Shown: one piece after another, positions 8,179-16,837 of the stretch
Layout of the letters: each line of letters begins with the position of its first letter
Position numbering within the stretch: the stretch's first letter is position 1
NCBI GenBank assembly: GCA_022953095.1
Contig: JALJCR010000001.1
Coordinates: 964,501-1,028,500, forward strand
Direction of reading: 5' to 3'
DNA from: Qipengyuania sp. ABI-127-1
GTDB lineage: Bacteria > Pseudomonadota > Alphaproteobacteria > Sphingomonadales > Sphingomonadaceae
Length of the DNA stretch: 64,000 nt
Translations under genes and position numbers: made by a program
Notes under the pieces: model-generated
Told to the model about the DNA's origin: nothing
Databases searched by the model: none
The model's input: the letters and a program-made list of their open reading frames with translations, nothing else

Positions 8179-8330
8179 TTTCGACCACTAATGCGACGAG
8201 ACCTGGGGGTTTCGTTGAAAACCGCATCCCAAGCCCATGGATTGCAGAAATATGACAATGTTACAGTTTTGTTGCGGAATGCGGCGAGGCAGGGCACCCA
8301 TAGTCGCAGAACAGATATGGGAGAGCCGAG

Positions 8331-8714
8331 ATGGCGATCATCGCAAGTGTAACATTGGCGCTTCTGGCGCAGGGTCCGGTCGAGGCAGTCGCAGGCCCGC
8401 ATTCGGACTACGACGTCGGCTATGAAGAGCTGGTCGCGAACGACAATGCCGCCGCCCGTGCGGCCATTGAGAAATGCGACGAGCTGGCTGCGGACGACCC
8501 GGCGCGCCTGATCAATCACGGCATCGCGCTCGCGCGCACGGGCAATTATGAGGCGGCGCGCGCCGATTTTGCGGCTGCCGCGAATGCGCGTGACAGCGTC
8601 GAACTCGAGACCGCCAATGGGAAATGGGTGGATTCGCGCCGTCTCGCGCGCAAGGCCCTGGCCATGCTCGACAAGGGCGAATTCGCTCGCTATTATGCAT
8701 TATCGCTCCGCTAA
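8331..8714 (+). CDS. Small secreted TPR-containing protein
   Basis: 127 residues. An N-terminal hydrophobic segment (MAIIASVTLALLAQG) looks like a signal peptide. It is followed by one tetratricopeptide-like helix pair (LINHGIALARTGNYEAARADFAAAA) and a second helix pair near the C-terminus (RLARKALAMLDKGEFARYYAL). TPR proteins act as binding scaffolds, and a periplasmic location is likely. GGGAGAG seven bases before the ATG supports the start, and a strong terminator follows, so it is a monocistronic unit. No specific function can be assigned. Confidence 0.75.
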   Translation: MAIIASVTLALLAQGPVEAVAGPHSDYDVGYEELVANDNAAARAAIEKCDELAADDPARLINHGIALARTGNYEAARADFAAAANARDSVELETANGKWVDSRRLARKALAMLDKGEFARYYALSLR

Positions 8715-8741
8715 TTCTTCGCAAGACTGCAGAGCCACCCG

Positions 8742-8772
8742 GCCCGCCTCCTTTGGAAGGCGGGCTTTTTTT
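8742..8772 (+). terminator. Rho-independent terminator after TPR gene
   Basis: GCCCGCC (8742-8748) pairs with GGCGGGC (8759-8765) around a ten-base loop and is followed directly by seven T. It lies 28 bases past the stop. Confidence 0.9.
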
Positions 8773-8869
8773 ATGCGTGTTGTAACCTAGCGACAGTTCG
8801 ACAGCACAATGCCCTTCCTGTCACTCGCTTGTCATGTATCATCGCCATCGGGACCGGACGGAGGGTGCA

Positions 8870-9499
8870 ATGATTCTCGCACGCTTGGCGCTGGTGATGG
8901 GATTGTCCTGCGCGGCGCTGACTGCCTTCCCGGTGAAGGCGGATGTCATGGAAGTCGACGCTGACGGAGCGCGCTGGATAACCGGCGGGGGCACCGCGTC
9001 GGCTGCCGCCCAAACCGAATTGGCATCCGCAGGACCGCTGACCGAAGTCCCTGCCGAAATCGTGATTCCGGATGCCGCGGTCGCCGATCCGGGGGAACAT
9101 GCGCGCCTGGTGCCCGAAAGCTACAAGGCCAAGGTGGCCGAACTCGCCGCTCGCTTCGACCTCAGTCCGACACTCATCGAAGCGCTGGTGTGGCAGGAGA
9201 GCCGCTGGCGCGCGAACGCGGTTTCGCCCGTTGGCGCACGCGGGCTCGCCCAGTTGATGCCGGGCACAGCGCGTGATCTCGGTGTCGATCCGGATGATCC
9301 CTTCGCCAATCTCGAAGGCGGCGCACGCTATCTACGCGAACAGCTCGACCGGTTCGACGGCGATCTCGAAAGGGCTCTGGCAGCCTATAATGCGGGGCCG
9401 GGGCGCGTCATTCGAGCGGGCGGCATTCCCCGCATTCGCGAAACACAGCATTATGTGGCGGCCATTATGGGCCGTCTATCCGACCATTCACGGGAGTAG
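8870..9499 (+). CDS. virB1: VirB1-like lytic transglycosylase
   Basis: 209 residues with a signal peptide (cleavage near VKADV). The C-terminal soluble lytic transglycosylase domain has the catalytic Glu in WQESRW, the GLAQLMPGTA motif and AAYNAGPG. It cuts peptidoglycan to let a secretion channel cross the wall. The ATG at 8870 was chosen because GGAGGG precedes it and it begins the signal peptide. It is the first gene of a tightly packed virB set: virB2 starts five bases after its stop. Confidence 0.9.
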   Translation: MILARLALVMGLSCAALTAFPVKADVMEVDADGARWITGGGTASAAAQTELASAGPLTEVPAEIVIPDAAVADPGEHARLVPESYKAKVAELAARFDLSPTLIEALVWQESRWRANAVSPVGARGLAQLMPGTARDLGVDPDDPFANLEGGARYLREQLDRFDGDLERALAAYNAGPGRVIRAGGIPRIRETQHYVAAIMGRLSDHSRE

Positions 9500-9503
9500 T
9501 TAC

Positions 9504-9803
9504 TTGAGTCGCAAAATCACCCTTCCGGCGGCGCTTGCCGCACTGATGACCCCGAGCGTCGCTATTGCGCAAGGTACCGATCCGGCCGGATCGGGTCCGA
9601 TCGTCGCCGCGCTTGGCTGGCTACAGGGTACCCTGCTCGGCAATGTCGCCACCGCCGTAGCTGTCATGGCTGTTGCCGCAGTCGGCTTCATGATGCTGAC
9701 CGGACGCCTCAACTGGCGCTTCGGGGCGACCGTCATTATCGGTGTGTTCATCCTGTTCGGCGCGGCATCGATCGTCGCCGGCATCCAGGGCGTGGCGGGC
9801 TGA
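9504..9803 (+). CDS. virB2: VirB2-like pilin subunit
   Basis: 99 residues from a TTG at 9504, preceded by GGGAG in the end of virB1; no ATG or GTG gives a sensible N-terminus. It has a signal sequence ending in AIAQ, then two long hydrophobic helices (TLLGNVATAVAVMAVAAVGF and ATVIIGVFILFGAASIV) separated by a short basic loop (RLNWR). This is the VirB2/TrbC pilin plan. Mature VirB2 polymerises into the conjugative or secretion pilus. Position between virB1 and virB3 supports the call. Confidence 0.85.
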   Translation: MSRKITLPAALAALMTPSVAIAQGTDPAGSGPIVAALGWLQGTLLGNVATAVAVMAVAAVGFMMLTGRLNWRFGATVIIGVFILFGAASIVAGIQGVAG

Positions 9804-9804
9804 C

Positions 9805-10089
9805 ATGACCGCGCTGGTCCGCCATCCCGTTCACCGCGCGCTGACGCGACCGCAGATGTTCGCGGGGGTGACGTATAATTACTTCATCATCAACGGGATG
9901 GTGACGACCGAGGCATTCCTTATCACCGGAAGCTGGCTGGCCTTGCTGGTTTTCGCCGTCATGCACGGCATCGGCTATTTCGCCTGCCTGCGCGAACCGC
10001 GGGTCTTCGACTTGTGGATCACCAAGGTCAGCAAATGCCCGCGGGTGGCAAACAACAAGCGCTGGGGGTGCAATTCCTATGCCGCGTAA
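9805..10089 (+). CDS. virB3: VirB3-like inner-membrane protein
   Basis: 94 residues from the ATG one base after the virB2 stop. VirB3/TrbD hallmarks are visible: VRHPVHRALTRPQMFAGV at the N-terminus, a hydrophobic region of one or two helices (residues 25-60), and a C-terminal soluble tail with FDLWITKV. VirB3 works with VirB4 in pilus assembly. It overlaps the virB4 start by 11 bases, which implies coupled translation. Confidence 0.9.
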   Translation: MTALVRHPVHRALTRPQMFAGVTYNYFIINGMVTTEAFLITGSWLALLVFAVMHGIGYFACLREPRVFDLWITKVSKCPRVANNKRWGCNSYAA

Positions 10090-12517
10090 GGAGAAGTGGA
10101 AGGGCGCCGCTGCCTGGAGCGCGAAGGAAGCGCGGGCGGGCGATCGCCTTCCCTATCTTCGCCTGATCGATGAAAGCACCATGCTGCTGCGCGACGGCAG
10201 CGTGATGACCGCGATTCAGGTTCCCGGACTCTTGTTTGAGACCGAGGACAGCGAAGCGCTCAACGCCCATGCGGCAACGCGCGAGGTGGTGCTGCGCTCC
10301 ACGCTCGATGCGCGTTTCGTTCTCTACCACCACGTCATCCGCCGCCGCGTTTCGGTGGAGCTGGAGGCGCAGTATCCCGATCCGATCAGCCGCCATATCG
10401 ACGAGCGCTGGCGCGAGCGGCTCGGCTCGGGCCAGCTATTCGTGAACGACCAATTCATTACGCTGATCCGCCGGCCCGCACGCGGCAAGGCGGGGCTGGC
10501 CGAACGCATGAGCAAGAAGTTCAAGCGCGGTGGCGGCGAACGGCTCGAAGCCGATCCCAAGGATTTGCGATCCTTACGCGCCGCCTCGCAAGGGCTGGTG
10601 GCTTCGCTATCTGCTTACGGTGCGACCCCGCTCGGCGATTACGTCGGACCGCAGGGTCATACCAATTCGGAAATGCTCGAGCTCTTGAGCGCGCTCTACA
10701 ACGGCGAAATGCGCCCCGTGCGCAAGCCTGCCGACGATGTCGACCTGGGACACATGCTGCCCTATCGCCGGGTCAGCTTCGGCCTCGATGCGATCGAGAT
10801 GCGCGGCTCGGGCGCGCCCGATTTTGCCGCGATCCTGGGCCTCAAGGACTATCCCGAAGCGACCTCGCCGGGGTTGCTCGACAGCCTGCTGCGCCTGCCG
10901 TTCGAAATGGTCGTGTCGGAAAGCTACGCGCCTGCCGAGCGCCAGACCGCGCGCGAACGCATGGATCTGGCCATCCGGCGCCTGAAAAGCGCGGACGAGG
11001 AAGCTGCCGCCGAGCGCGCCGACATGATGGCCGCGCGCGATGCGCTGGGCAATGGCGCGGTCGGTTTCGGCGACCATCACCTGACTGTCATGGTCAAGGA
11101 ACAGGGTCTCGGCCGCCTCGACGACGCCATGGCCGCCTGCGCCGCCGCACTCGCCGATACCGGCGCGATCGCGGTGCGCGAGGATACCAATTGCGAGCCC
11201 GCCTTCTGGGGACAGTTCCCGGGCAATGAGAGCTATCTCGTCCGCCGTGCGCTGATCTCCTCCGCAAATATGGCCAGCTTCGGTAGCCTGCACGGCTTCG
11301 CGCTCGGTCAGGCCCAGGGCAATCACTGGGGCGAGGCGGTGACGCTGCTGGAAACAACCAGCGCGACCCCGTTCTTCTTCAATTTCCACCACGGCGACCT
11401 GGGCAATTTTTCGGTCATCGGGCCGAGTGGGTCGGGCAAGACCGTGGTGATGAACTTCCTCGCCGCGCAGGCGCAGAAGTTCAGCCCCCGCACCATCCTG
11501 TTCGACAAGGACCGCGGCGCGGAGCTGTTCGTGCGCGGGATCGGCGGACGCTACGACTCCATCCGCGCGGGCGAACCGACCGGCTTAAACCCGCTCGCGC
11601 TGCCCGATACTCCCGGCAACAAGGCTTTCCTGCGCGACTGGCTGGGCGTGCTGCTCAAGGCCGAGGGGCCGGAGGAAGAGGCGACCATCGCGGGAGCGGT
11701 GGACGCGACCTATGCCAATGATGCGAGCTTGCGCCGCCTGCGCCACTTCAAGGAACTGCTCTCGGGCAGCCGCCGTCCGCAACCGGGCGACCTTGCCGAC
11801 CGCTTGAGCGCATGGATCGGTTCGGGTGAGAATGCCTGGCTGTTCGACAATGCCGACGACAAGCTCGACCTGACCGCGCGCGTGCTCGGCTTCGACATGA
11901 CTGCGCTGCTCGAGAACCCGAAGCTGCGCACGCCGACCATGATGTACCTCTTCCACAGGATCGAGGAGCGGCTGGACGGCAAGCCGACCATGATCCTGAT
12001 CGACGAGGGCTGGAAGGCGCTCGACGACGAGGTTTTCGCCGCGCGCATCCGCGACTGGCTCAAGACGCTGCGCAAGCGCAACGCGCTGGTCGGTTTCGCC
12101 ACGCAGTCGGCGCGCGATGCACTCGAAAGCCGCATTTCGACAGCATTGGTCGAGCAGACCGCGACCATGGTCTTCATGCCCAACAGCCGTGCACGGCCGG
12201 AAGATTATTGTGACGGCTTTGGCCTCACCGAGCACGAGCTGGCGCTGATCCGCACGCTACCCGCGCACAGCCGCTGTTTCCTCGTGCGTCAGCCGGATGC
12301 GAGCGTGGTGGTGCGGCTCGATCTGTCGGGCGCGCCCGAAGTGCTGACGCTGCTTTCGGGCCGGGAAAGCTCGGTTCGCCGCCTCGACCTGCTCCGCGAA
12401 GCATTGGGCGATGCGCCCAGCGAATGGTTCCCCGCGCTCACCGGCACAAAGTGGCCGGGTGGCGCTAACGACGAAGGGGAGGCGGGGGTCGAAGCCCTCG
12501 GCCTCGCCGCGGAGTGA
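10079..12517 (+). CDS. virB4: VirB4-family type IV secretion ATPase
   Basis: 812 residues, full length for the family. The N-terminal CagE/TrbE/VirB domain is followed by a RecA-like motor with Walker A GPSGSGKTVVM (residues 448-458) and Walker B MILIDEGWKAL (near 638). A conserved TQSARDAL segment follows. The hexamer at the inner membrane powers pilin extraction and substrate transfer. Its start overlaps virB3 and its stop overlaps virB6 (GTGA), so the genes are translationally coupled. Confidence 0.95.
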   Translation: MPRKEKWKGAAAWSAKEARAGDRLPYLRLIDESTMLLRDGSVMTAIQVPGLLFETEDSEALNAHAATREVVLRSTLDARFVLYHHVIRRRVSVELEAQYPDPISRHIDERWRERLGSGQLFVNDQFITLIRRPARGKAGLAERMSKKFKRGGGERLEADPKDLRSLRAASQGLVASLSAYGATPLGDYVGPQGHTNSEMLELLSALYNGEMRPVRKPADDVDLGHMLPYRRVSFGLDAIEMRGSGAPDFAAILGLKDYPEATSPGLLDSLLRLPFEMVVSESYAPAERQTARERMDLAIRRLKSADEEAAAERADMMAARDALGNGAVGFGDHHLTVMVKEQGLGRLDDAMAACAAALADTGAIAVREDTNCEPAFWGQFPGNESYLVRRALISSANMASFGSLHGFALGQAQGNHWGEAVTLLETTSATPFFFNFHHGDLGNFSVIGPSGSGKTVVMNFLAAQAQKFSPRTILFDKDRGAELFVRGIGGRYDSIRAGEPTGLNPLALPDTPGNKAFLRDWLGVLLKAEGPEEEATIAGAVDATYANDASLRRLRHFKELLSGSRRPQPGDLADRLSAWIGSGENAWLFDNADDKLDLTARVLGFDMTALLENPKLRTPTMMYLFHRIEERLDGKPTMILIDEGWKALDDEVFAARIRDWLKTLRKRNALVGFATQSARDALESRISTALVEQTATMVFMPNSRARPEDYCDGFGLTEHELALIRTLPAHSRCFLVRQPDASVVVRLDLSGAPEVLTLLSGRESSVRRLDLLREALGDAPSEWFPALTGTKWPGGANDEGEAGVEALGLAAE

Positions 12518-13689
12518 GCGTGAATTGCCAGCAGGCCGCCGAAGGGGTCGGCAATGGCGTCGCCGCCGCGCTGCGCGGTGTCGACTGCATTGCGGGTGAA
12601 GCGAGCGCTGCCGCGTTCGGCCGCCTGTTCGCGCCGGGCGGATCGCTCGGCACGGTGCTGACGCTGGTCCTCACGCTGTTCATTGCGCTGTTCGCCTTCG
12701 CCCTGCTGACCGGGCGCACCAATATCGGCATTCGCAGCCTTGTCCCGCGCATGATGACGCTTGGCCTCGTACTCACTTTCGCGACGAGCTGGATCGCTTA
12801 TCAAAGCGTGGTCTGGAACCTCGCGGTCGCAACGCCCGATTATCTCGCTGGCATCCTGACTGGAATGAGGGGGTCGGCGACCGATACCTTCGCACAGAAA
12901 ATCGACGTGGTTTTCATTGCGATTCAGGAAGCGAGCGGCGCGAATGAAGAATTCTCCGCCTTCTCGCCCGAAGGCATGATGTGGCTGGGCGCGATGCTGT
13001 TCATGCTCGGCACGGTCGGGCTGCTGGTGACGACCAAAATCGCACTCGGCGTCCTTGTCGCGCTGGGTCCGATCTTCGTGGTCATGGCGCTGTTCAACGG
13101 CACGCGCGGATTGTTCACCGGCTGGATCAAGGGGCTGACCATGTGCGCTCTGGCCCCGCTGTTTGCAGTGCTTGGCGGTAGTATCATGCTTGAACTCGCC
13201 GTGCCGATCCTCACCGCATTGACCGCCACGCCCGGCCAGGTCGATCCGCAGGCCGGAATGGCCTTTTTCATGATCGGCGCGGTCCATGTCGCTTTGATGG
13301 TCCTCGTCCTCAAGGTGGCCGGGGCCATGGTTGCGGGCTGGACTGTCTTCGGCCTCGTCTCCGACCGGGATGAGAAATCGGCCCCTGTCGCGGTGCCGCA
13401 GCAGGCAGCACCTGCCGCCGCGCTTACGCAGGCGCAGGCGGCCAGCCAGGCCAGCTCGCAGGCGCGCAGGATCGACGTTTCGGCAGTGCCGACCGCGCAT
13501 GCCGCTAATGATGGCGCTTCCCCGGGCGCAGGCGGAGGCGCGCGCGTGACCAAGGTTTATGCGACGTCTTCGGGTTCCGCCCAGCAATCACCCACCAGCA
13601 AGGCCCGCGCCCGCGGGTCGGGCATTGGCAGCCGGTTCAAATCCGCATCGCCCAAGGCCCTGGACCGTTCGATGGAGAAACACGCATGA
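12514..13689 (+). CDS. virB6: VirB6/TrbL-like polytopic membrane protein
   Basis: 391 residues from the GTG at 12514, which overlaps the virB4 stop; a GTG at 12520 with GGAG five bases upstream is equally possible. It has an N-terminal Cys-containing segment, then at least five transmembrane helices with the central VVMALFNGTRGLFTGWIKGL region typical of VirB6/TrbL. The C-terminal tail of about 110 residues is low-complexity (Ala/Gln/Ser-rich, then basic). VirB6 forms the inner-membrane channel platform. The last bases overlap virB9. Confidence 0.9.
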   Translation: MSVNCQQAAEGVGNGVAAALRGVDCIAGEASAAAFGRLFAPGGSLGTVLTLVLTLFIALFAFALLTGRTNIGIRSLVPRMMTLGLVLTFATSWIAYQSVVWNLAVATPDYLAGILTGMRGSATDTFAQKIDVVFIAIQEASGANEEFSAFSPEGMMWLGAMLFMLGTVGLLVTTKIALGVLVALGPIFVVMALFNGTRGLFTGWIKGLTMCALAPLFAVLGGSIMLELAVPILTALTATPGQVDPQAGMAFFMIGAVHVALMVLVLKVAGAMVAGWTVFGLVSDRDEKSAPVAVPQQAAPAAALTQAQAASQASSQARRIDVSAVPTAHAANDGASPGAGGGARVTKVYATSSGSAQQSPTSKARARGSGIGSRFKSASPKALDRSMEKHA

Positions 13690-14459
13690 CCCGCGCGCTC
13701 ATTCCCGCGCTTGCTCTCGCTCTGCTGGCCGCGCCCGCCGCAGCCCAGGACCCCCGCCTCGTCGAGTTGCTGTATGACGAGGCCAAGGTGGTTCGCGTCG
13801 AAGGCCGGGTGACCGTGCAGGCCAGCATCCTGTTCGGTGACGACGAAGTGATCGAAAACGTCGCGATCGGCGACAGCGCGAGCTGGCAGGTCACCCCAAA
13901 CAAGCGCGCGAACATCCTGTTCGTGAAGCCGCTGGAGGCGCGGGCTTCGACCAATCTCACGGTCATAACCAGCAAGCGGACCTATCTGTTCGATCTCGTC
14001 GCCAATCCCAATGCCAAGCCGCTCTACCTGATGCGCTTTGCCTATCCGGACGAGCCGGAAGAGGAACAGGACGTGCAGATGGCTGCCGGGCCGAATTCGC
14101 TCGAAGCGCAAGCTGCGCGCGATCCCTATGCGGTGGTCGATCCGGCGGGTCTAAATTTTGGCTGGAATGCCTCGGGTGCTCCCGAATTGCTGCCTGAAAA
14201 CACCTATGACGATGGGACCGCCACCTTCCTTACGTGGCCCAATGGCAAGGATGTGCCCGCCATTCTCGTTACCAATAGCGAGGGTGTGGAAGGCCCGGTC
14301 AATTTCACCGTGCGCGGCGATACCATTGTGGTCGATGGCGTTCCGCGCAAGATCGTGCTGCGGTCGGGCAAGGACAGCGCCCAACTGGTCAATACGGGGC
14401 CAGAACGGCCCGCAACTTCCGCGAGCGGTAAGCCCGCTCTCGCCTCGAAGGGGAGGTAA
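13686..14459 (+). CDS. virB9: VirB9/TrbG outer-membrane-complex protein
   Basis: 257 residues with a signal peptide (cleavage after AAAQ). The VirB9 N-terminal domain shows IAIGD-like IGDSASWQVTP, then FVKPLEARASTNLTVIT and a YLFDLVA strand. The C-terminal domain, which contacts VirB7 and VirB10 in known core complexes, includes FTVRGDTIVVDGVPRKIVL. It overlaps virB6 by four bases (ATGA) and is followed three bases later by virB10. No VirB7 lipoprotein gene is present next to it. Confidence 0.9.
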   Translation: MTRALIPALALALLAAPAAAQDPRLVELLYDEAKVVRVEGRVTVQASILFGDDEVIENVAIGDSASWQVTPNKRANILFVKPLEARASTNLTVITSKRTYLFDLVANPNAKPLYLMRFAYPDEPEEEQDVQMAAGPNSLEAQAARDPYAVVDPAGLNFGWNASGAPELLPENTYDDGTATFLTWPNGKDVPAILVTNSEGVEGPVNFTVRGDTIVVDGVPRKIVLRSGKDSAQLVNTGPERPATSASGKPALASKGR

Positions 14460-14462
14460 ACG

Positions 14463-15593
14463 ATGCGTCTAGCCATGCGACTGCCCGAAAAGAACGCGGG
14501 CGATACCGGGATCGCCAACGATGTCGACCCGCGCGACCAGACCGATGCGGAGGTCATCGATCTGGCGCAGCGCAACGCCTTCCCGGCGGTGTCGCGTCCT
14601 GCGGGCAAATCCGATGCTCTTGGTCTGGTCGCGGGCATCGCCATCGTCGCCGGGCTAGGCTTGGTGACGCTGTGGAGCATGAATTCGGCGCGTGTCGCCC
14701 CGCCCGAGGGCATTGGCGGGCAGCAGGCTCCGGTCCAGGCCGCGCCTGCAGTGCCTCCCCAAGCCGCGACGCCGGTGGCCCCAGTTGCCGCGATGGCCGC
14801 GCCCGCTCCGCGCCCGGATCCAGCCCCGCAGCCGGTTCTGGCCGCGCAGCCCCAGCCGGGCCTTGCGGCCAATCCCTATGCCAATCCCACGGTGGTCTTC
14901 GATGCGGGCAATTCGCCCGCAACGCTCGCCATAACCGAACCGGGAGCAACGGGCGGGGCGGAGTCCGCCAGTACCACGGGCAATTCGGCCAGTGACTTCG
15001 CCAGCCGTATCGGCGGCGTTGGTGGCGCTCCGGCGCAGGCGAGGGCGATGGTCAATCCGGCGACCACCGTCACCCAGGGCACACTGATTCCCGCGATCCT
15101 CGAGACCGCGATCGATACCAATGTACCGGGCTATGTTCGCGCGGTGGTCAGCCAGGACGTGCGCAGTTTCGATGGGACGAAAATTCTGGTCCCGCGATCC
15201 AGTCGGCTGATCGGGCAATACCAGTCGGGGCTGCAGAACGGCCAGAAGCGCGCCTATGTCATCTGGACGCGGTTGATCCGCCCGGATGGTGCCTCGGTCA
15301 ATCTCGCCTCGCCAGCCATCGGTTTCGACGGAACGACGGGTCTTGCGGGCAAGGTTTCGGGCAACAGCTTCTTCAAGCGCTTCGGCTCGGCCATGCTGCT
15401 CTCGGTCGTCGGCGGTGTAGGCTCGCTGGCCACGGGTGGCGCGGCAGGCGTGCTGATCGGCGGGGCCAGTTCCTCGGCGGCGGCCACCGCCGCGCAGCAG
15501 GACGGACAGCGCGGACCGACCGTCAGAGTGCGGCAGGGCGAACCGATCCGCATCTTCACCGCGCGCGACCTCGATTTCTCCTCGGTAAGCTGA
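14463..15593 (+). CDS. virB10: VirB10/TrbI type IV secretion scaffold
   Basis: 376 residues. It has a cytoplasmic N-terminus, one transmembrane helix (LGLVAGIAIVAGLGLVTLW, near 50-70) and a Pro/Ala-rich periplasmic linker. The conserved C-terminal TrbI barrel follows, with TLIPAILETAIDTNVPG, VPRSSRLIGQYQSG, RAYVIWTRLIRPDG and a hydrophobic antenna region (MLLSVVGGVG...). VirB10 spans both membranes and gates the outer pore. It sits between virB9 and virB11 and ends 14 bases before virB11. Confidence 0.95.
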   Translation: MRLAMRLPEKNAGDTGIANDVDPRDQTDAEVIDLAQRNAFPAVSRPAGKSDALGLVAGIAIVAGLGLVTLWSMNSARVAPPEGIGGQQAPVQAAPAVPPQAATPVAPVAAMAAPAPRPDPAPQPVLAAQPQPGLAANPYANPTVVFDAGNSPATLAITEPGATGGAESASTTGNSASDFASRIGGVGGAPAQARAMVNPATTVTQGTLIPAILETAIDTNVPGYVRAVVSQDVRSFDGTKILVPRSSRLIGQYQSGLQNGQKRAYVIWTRLIRPDGASVNLASPAIGFDGTTGLAGKVSGNSFFKRFGSAMLLSVVGGVGSLATGGAAGVLIGGASSSAAATAAQQDGQRGPTVRVRQGEPIRIFTARDLDFSSVS

Positions 15594-15607
15594 GCAGGGC
15601 CGAACCG

Positions 15608-16633
15608 TTGAGCGCCGACATCCATCCTTTCCAGCCGGACGGCCAAACCGGAGAAGACGCGCCGAACGTGGACCTCCACGGCGAACGCAGCGTCTATCTC
15701 GATGCTTATCTGGCCCCGTTTCGCGAATGGCTCGACCGCGACACGGTGACCGAAATTCTCGTCAATCGGCCGGGTGAGGTGTGGGTGGAGGACGCCGCGG
15801 CGGGCGGGATGCAAAAACTCGCGCGGCCCGATATCGACGACCGGCTGATCCAGCGGCTCGCCGAACAGGTCGCCCGTGTCAGCCACCAGGGCATCAACCG
15901 CGAACACCCGCTGCTTGGTGCTACCCTGCCCGGCGGGGCGCGCGTCCAGTTCTGCGGACCTCCTGCCGCGCGCAAGCACTGGGCAATGGCCATCCGCCGC
16001 CATCGCCGCCTCGACCTGCCGCTCGATGCCTACGACGCCGGGCCGCTGACACCGTCGCAGCGCGGCGTCATGCCGGACTCCCAGGCGGAACCGGTGGCTT
16101 TCCTGCGCGAAGCGATCCGCCAGCGCCGGACGATTCTGGTTTCGGGCGGCACCAGCACCGGCAAGACGACCTTCCTCAACGCTATGCTGGGCGAGATACC
16201 GAAGCACGAGCGCGTGGTTCTGGTGGAAGACACACCCGAGCTCAAGCTGCCCGGCGAAAATGGCCTCGGCCTCGTCGCGGTTAAAGGGGAGCTGGGCGAA
16301 GCCAAGGTCACGGCCAACGAATTGCTGCAGGCCGCATTGCGGCTGCGGCCCGATCGCATCGTGCTGGGCGAATTGCGCGGGGCGGAAAGTGTCAGCTTCT
16401 TGCGCGCGATCAATACCGGCCATCCGGGCAGTTTCTCGACCATTCACGCGAACTCGCTGCGTGGTGCGCTCGAGCAGCTTTCGCTGATGGTCATGCAGAC
16501 GGGAATCGGCCTTACCCGCAGCGATACCATTGCCTATGCCGCGAGTGTGATTGACGTGATCGTACAACTCGGACGCGACGGATCGGGCAAGCGCGGCATC
16601 GCGCAGATAGCCGAAAGCAGCGCGCTGATCTGA
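15608..16633 (+). CDS. virB11: VirB11-family secretion ATPase
   Basis: 341 residues from a TTG at 15608, with AGGG about eight bases before it. The N-terminal domain contains VTEILVNRPGEVWVE. The ATPase domain has Walker A GGTSTGKTT (residues 180-188), an Asp box EDTPEL, Walker B-like RIVLGELRG (near 250) and the His box STIHANS (near 277). The hexameric VirB11 switches the T4SS between pilus assembly and transport. It is the last gene of the cluster; no virD4 coupling-protein gene follows. Confidence 0.95.
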   Translation: MSADIHPFQPDGQTGEDAPNVDLHGERSVYLDAYLAPFREWLDRDTVTEILVNRPGEVWVEDAAAGGMQKLARPDIDDRLIQRLAEQVARVSHQGINREHPLLGATLPGGARVQFCGPPAARKHWAMAIRRHRRLDLPLDAYDAGPLTPSQRGVMPDSQAEPVAFLREAIRQRRTILVSGGTSTGKTTFLNAMLGEIPKHERVVLVEDTPELKLPGENGLGLVAVKGELGEAKVTANELLQAALRLRPDRIVLGELRGAESVSFLRAINTGHPGSFSTIHANSLRGALEQLSLMVMQTGIGLTRSDTIAYAASVIDVIVQLGRDGSGKRGIAQIAESSALI

Positions 16634-16769
16634 TTGGGGTAGATCCGGATCGACTCTTCCGAAGCCCGCATGCCGTAGCGTCAATCGCGCACGCAATGGC
16701 CCCGATCGAACAACACTTGCTAAAATTCCGGGTGTGATTGCGCAACAATCATGCGCAAACCCTTGCGCG

Positions 16770-16783
16770 CATACGAATGTATG
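16770..16783. promoter_or_regulatory. CATAC-N4-GTATG palindrome upstream of TonB receptor
   Basis: CATACGAATGTATG is a perfect inverted repeat with a four-base centre, 55 bases before the receptor ATG and overlapping a plausible promoter (TTGCGC and TGATAG hexamers). The same half-sites and spacing occur at 32223-32236. Just upstream, GCGCAA is repeated at 16741 and 16753. Confidence 0.4.
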
Positions 16784-16837
16784 ATAGCTTCGAGCGCACA
16801 GGCCGCAAAAGACGGCCACATGGAGAGGAGAGGGTTA

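Noticed and set aside
8870..16633. Integrative conjugative element or plasmid remnant
   Set aside because: No integrase, relaxase, partition gene, attachment repeat or tRNA-flanked boundary was seen; flanking genes look chromosomal and codon use appears similar.
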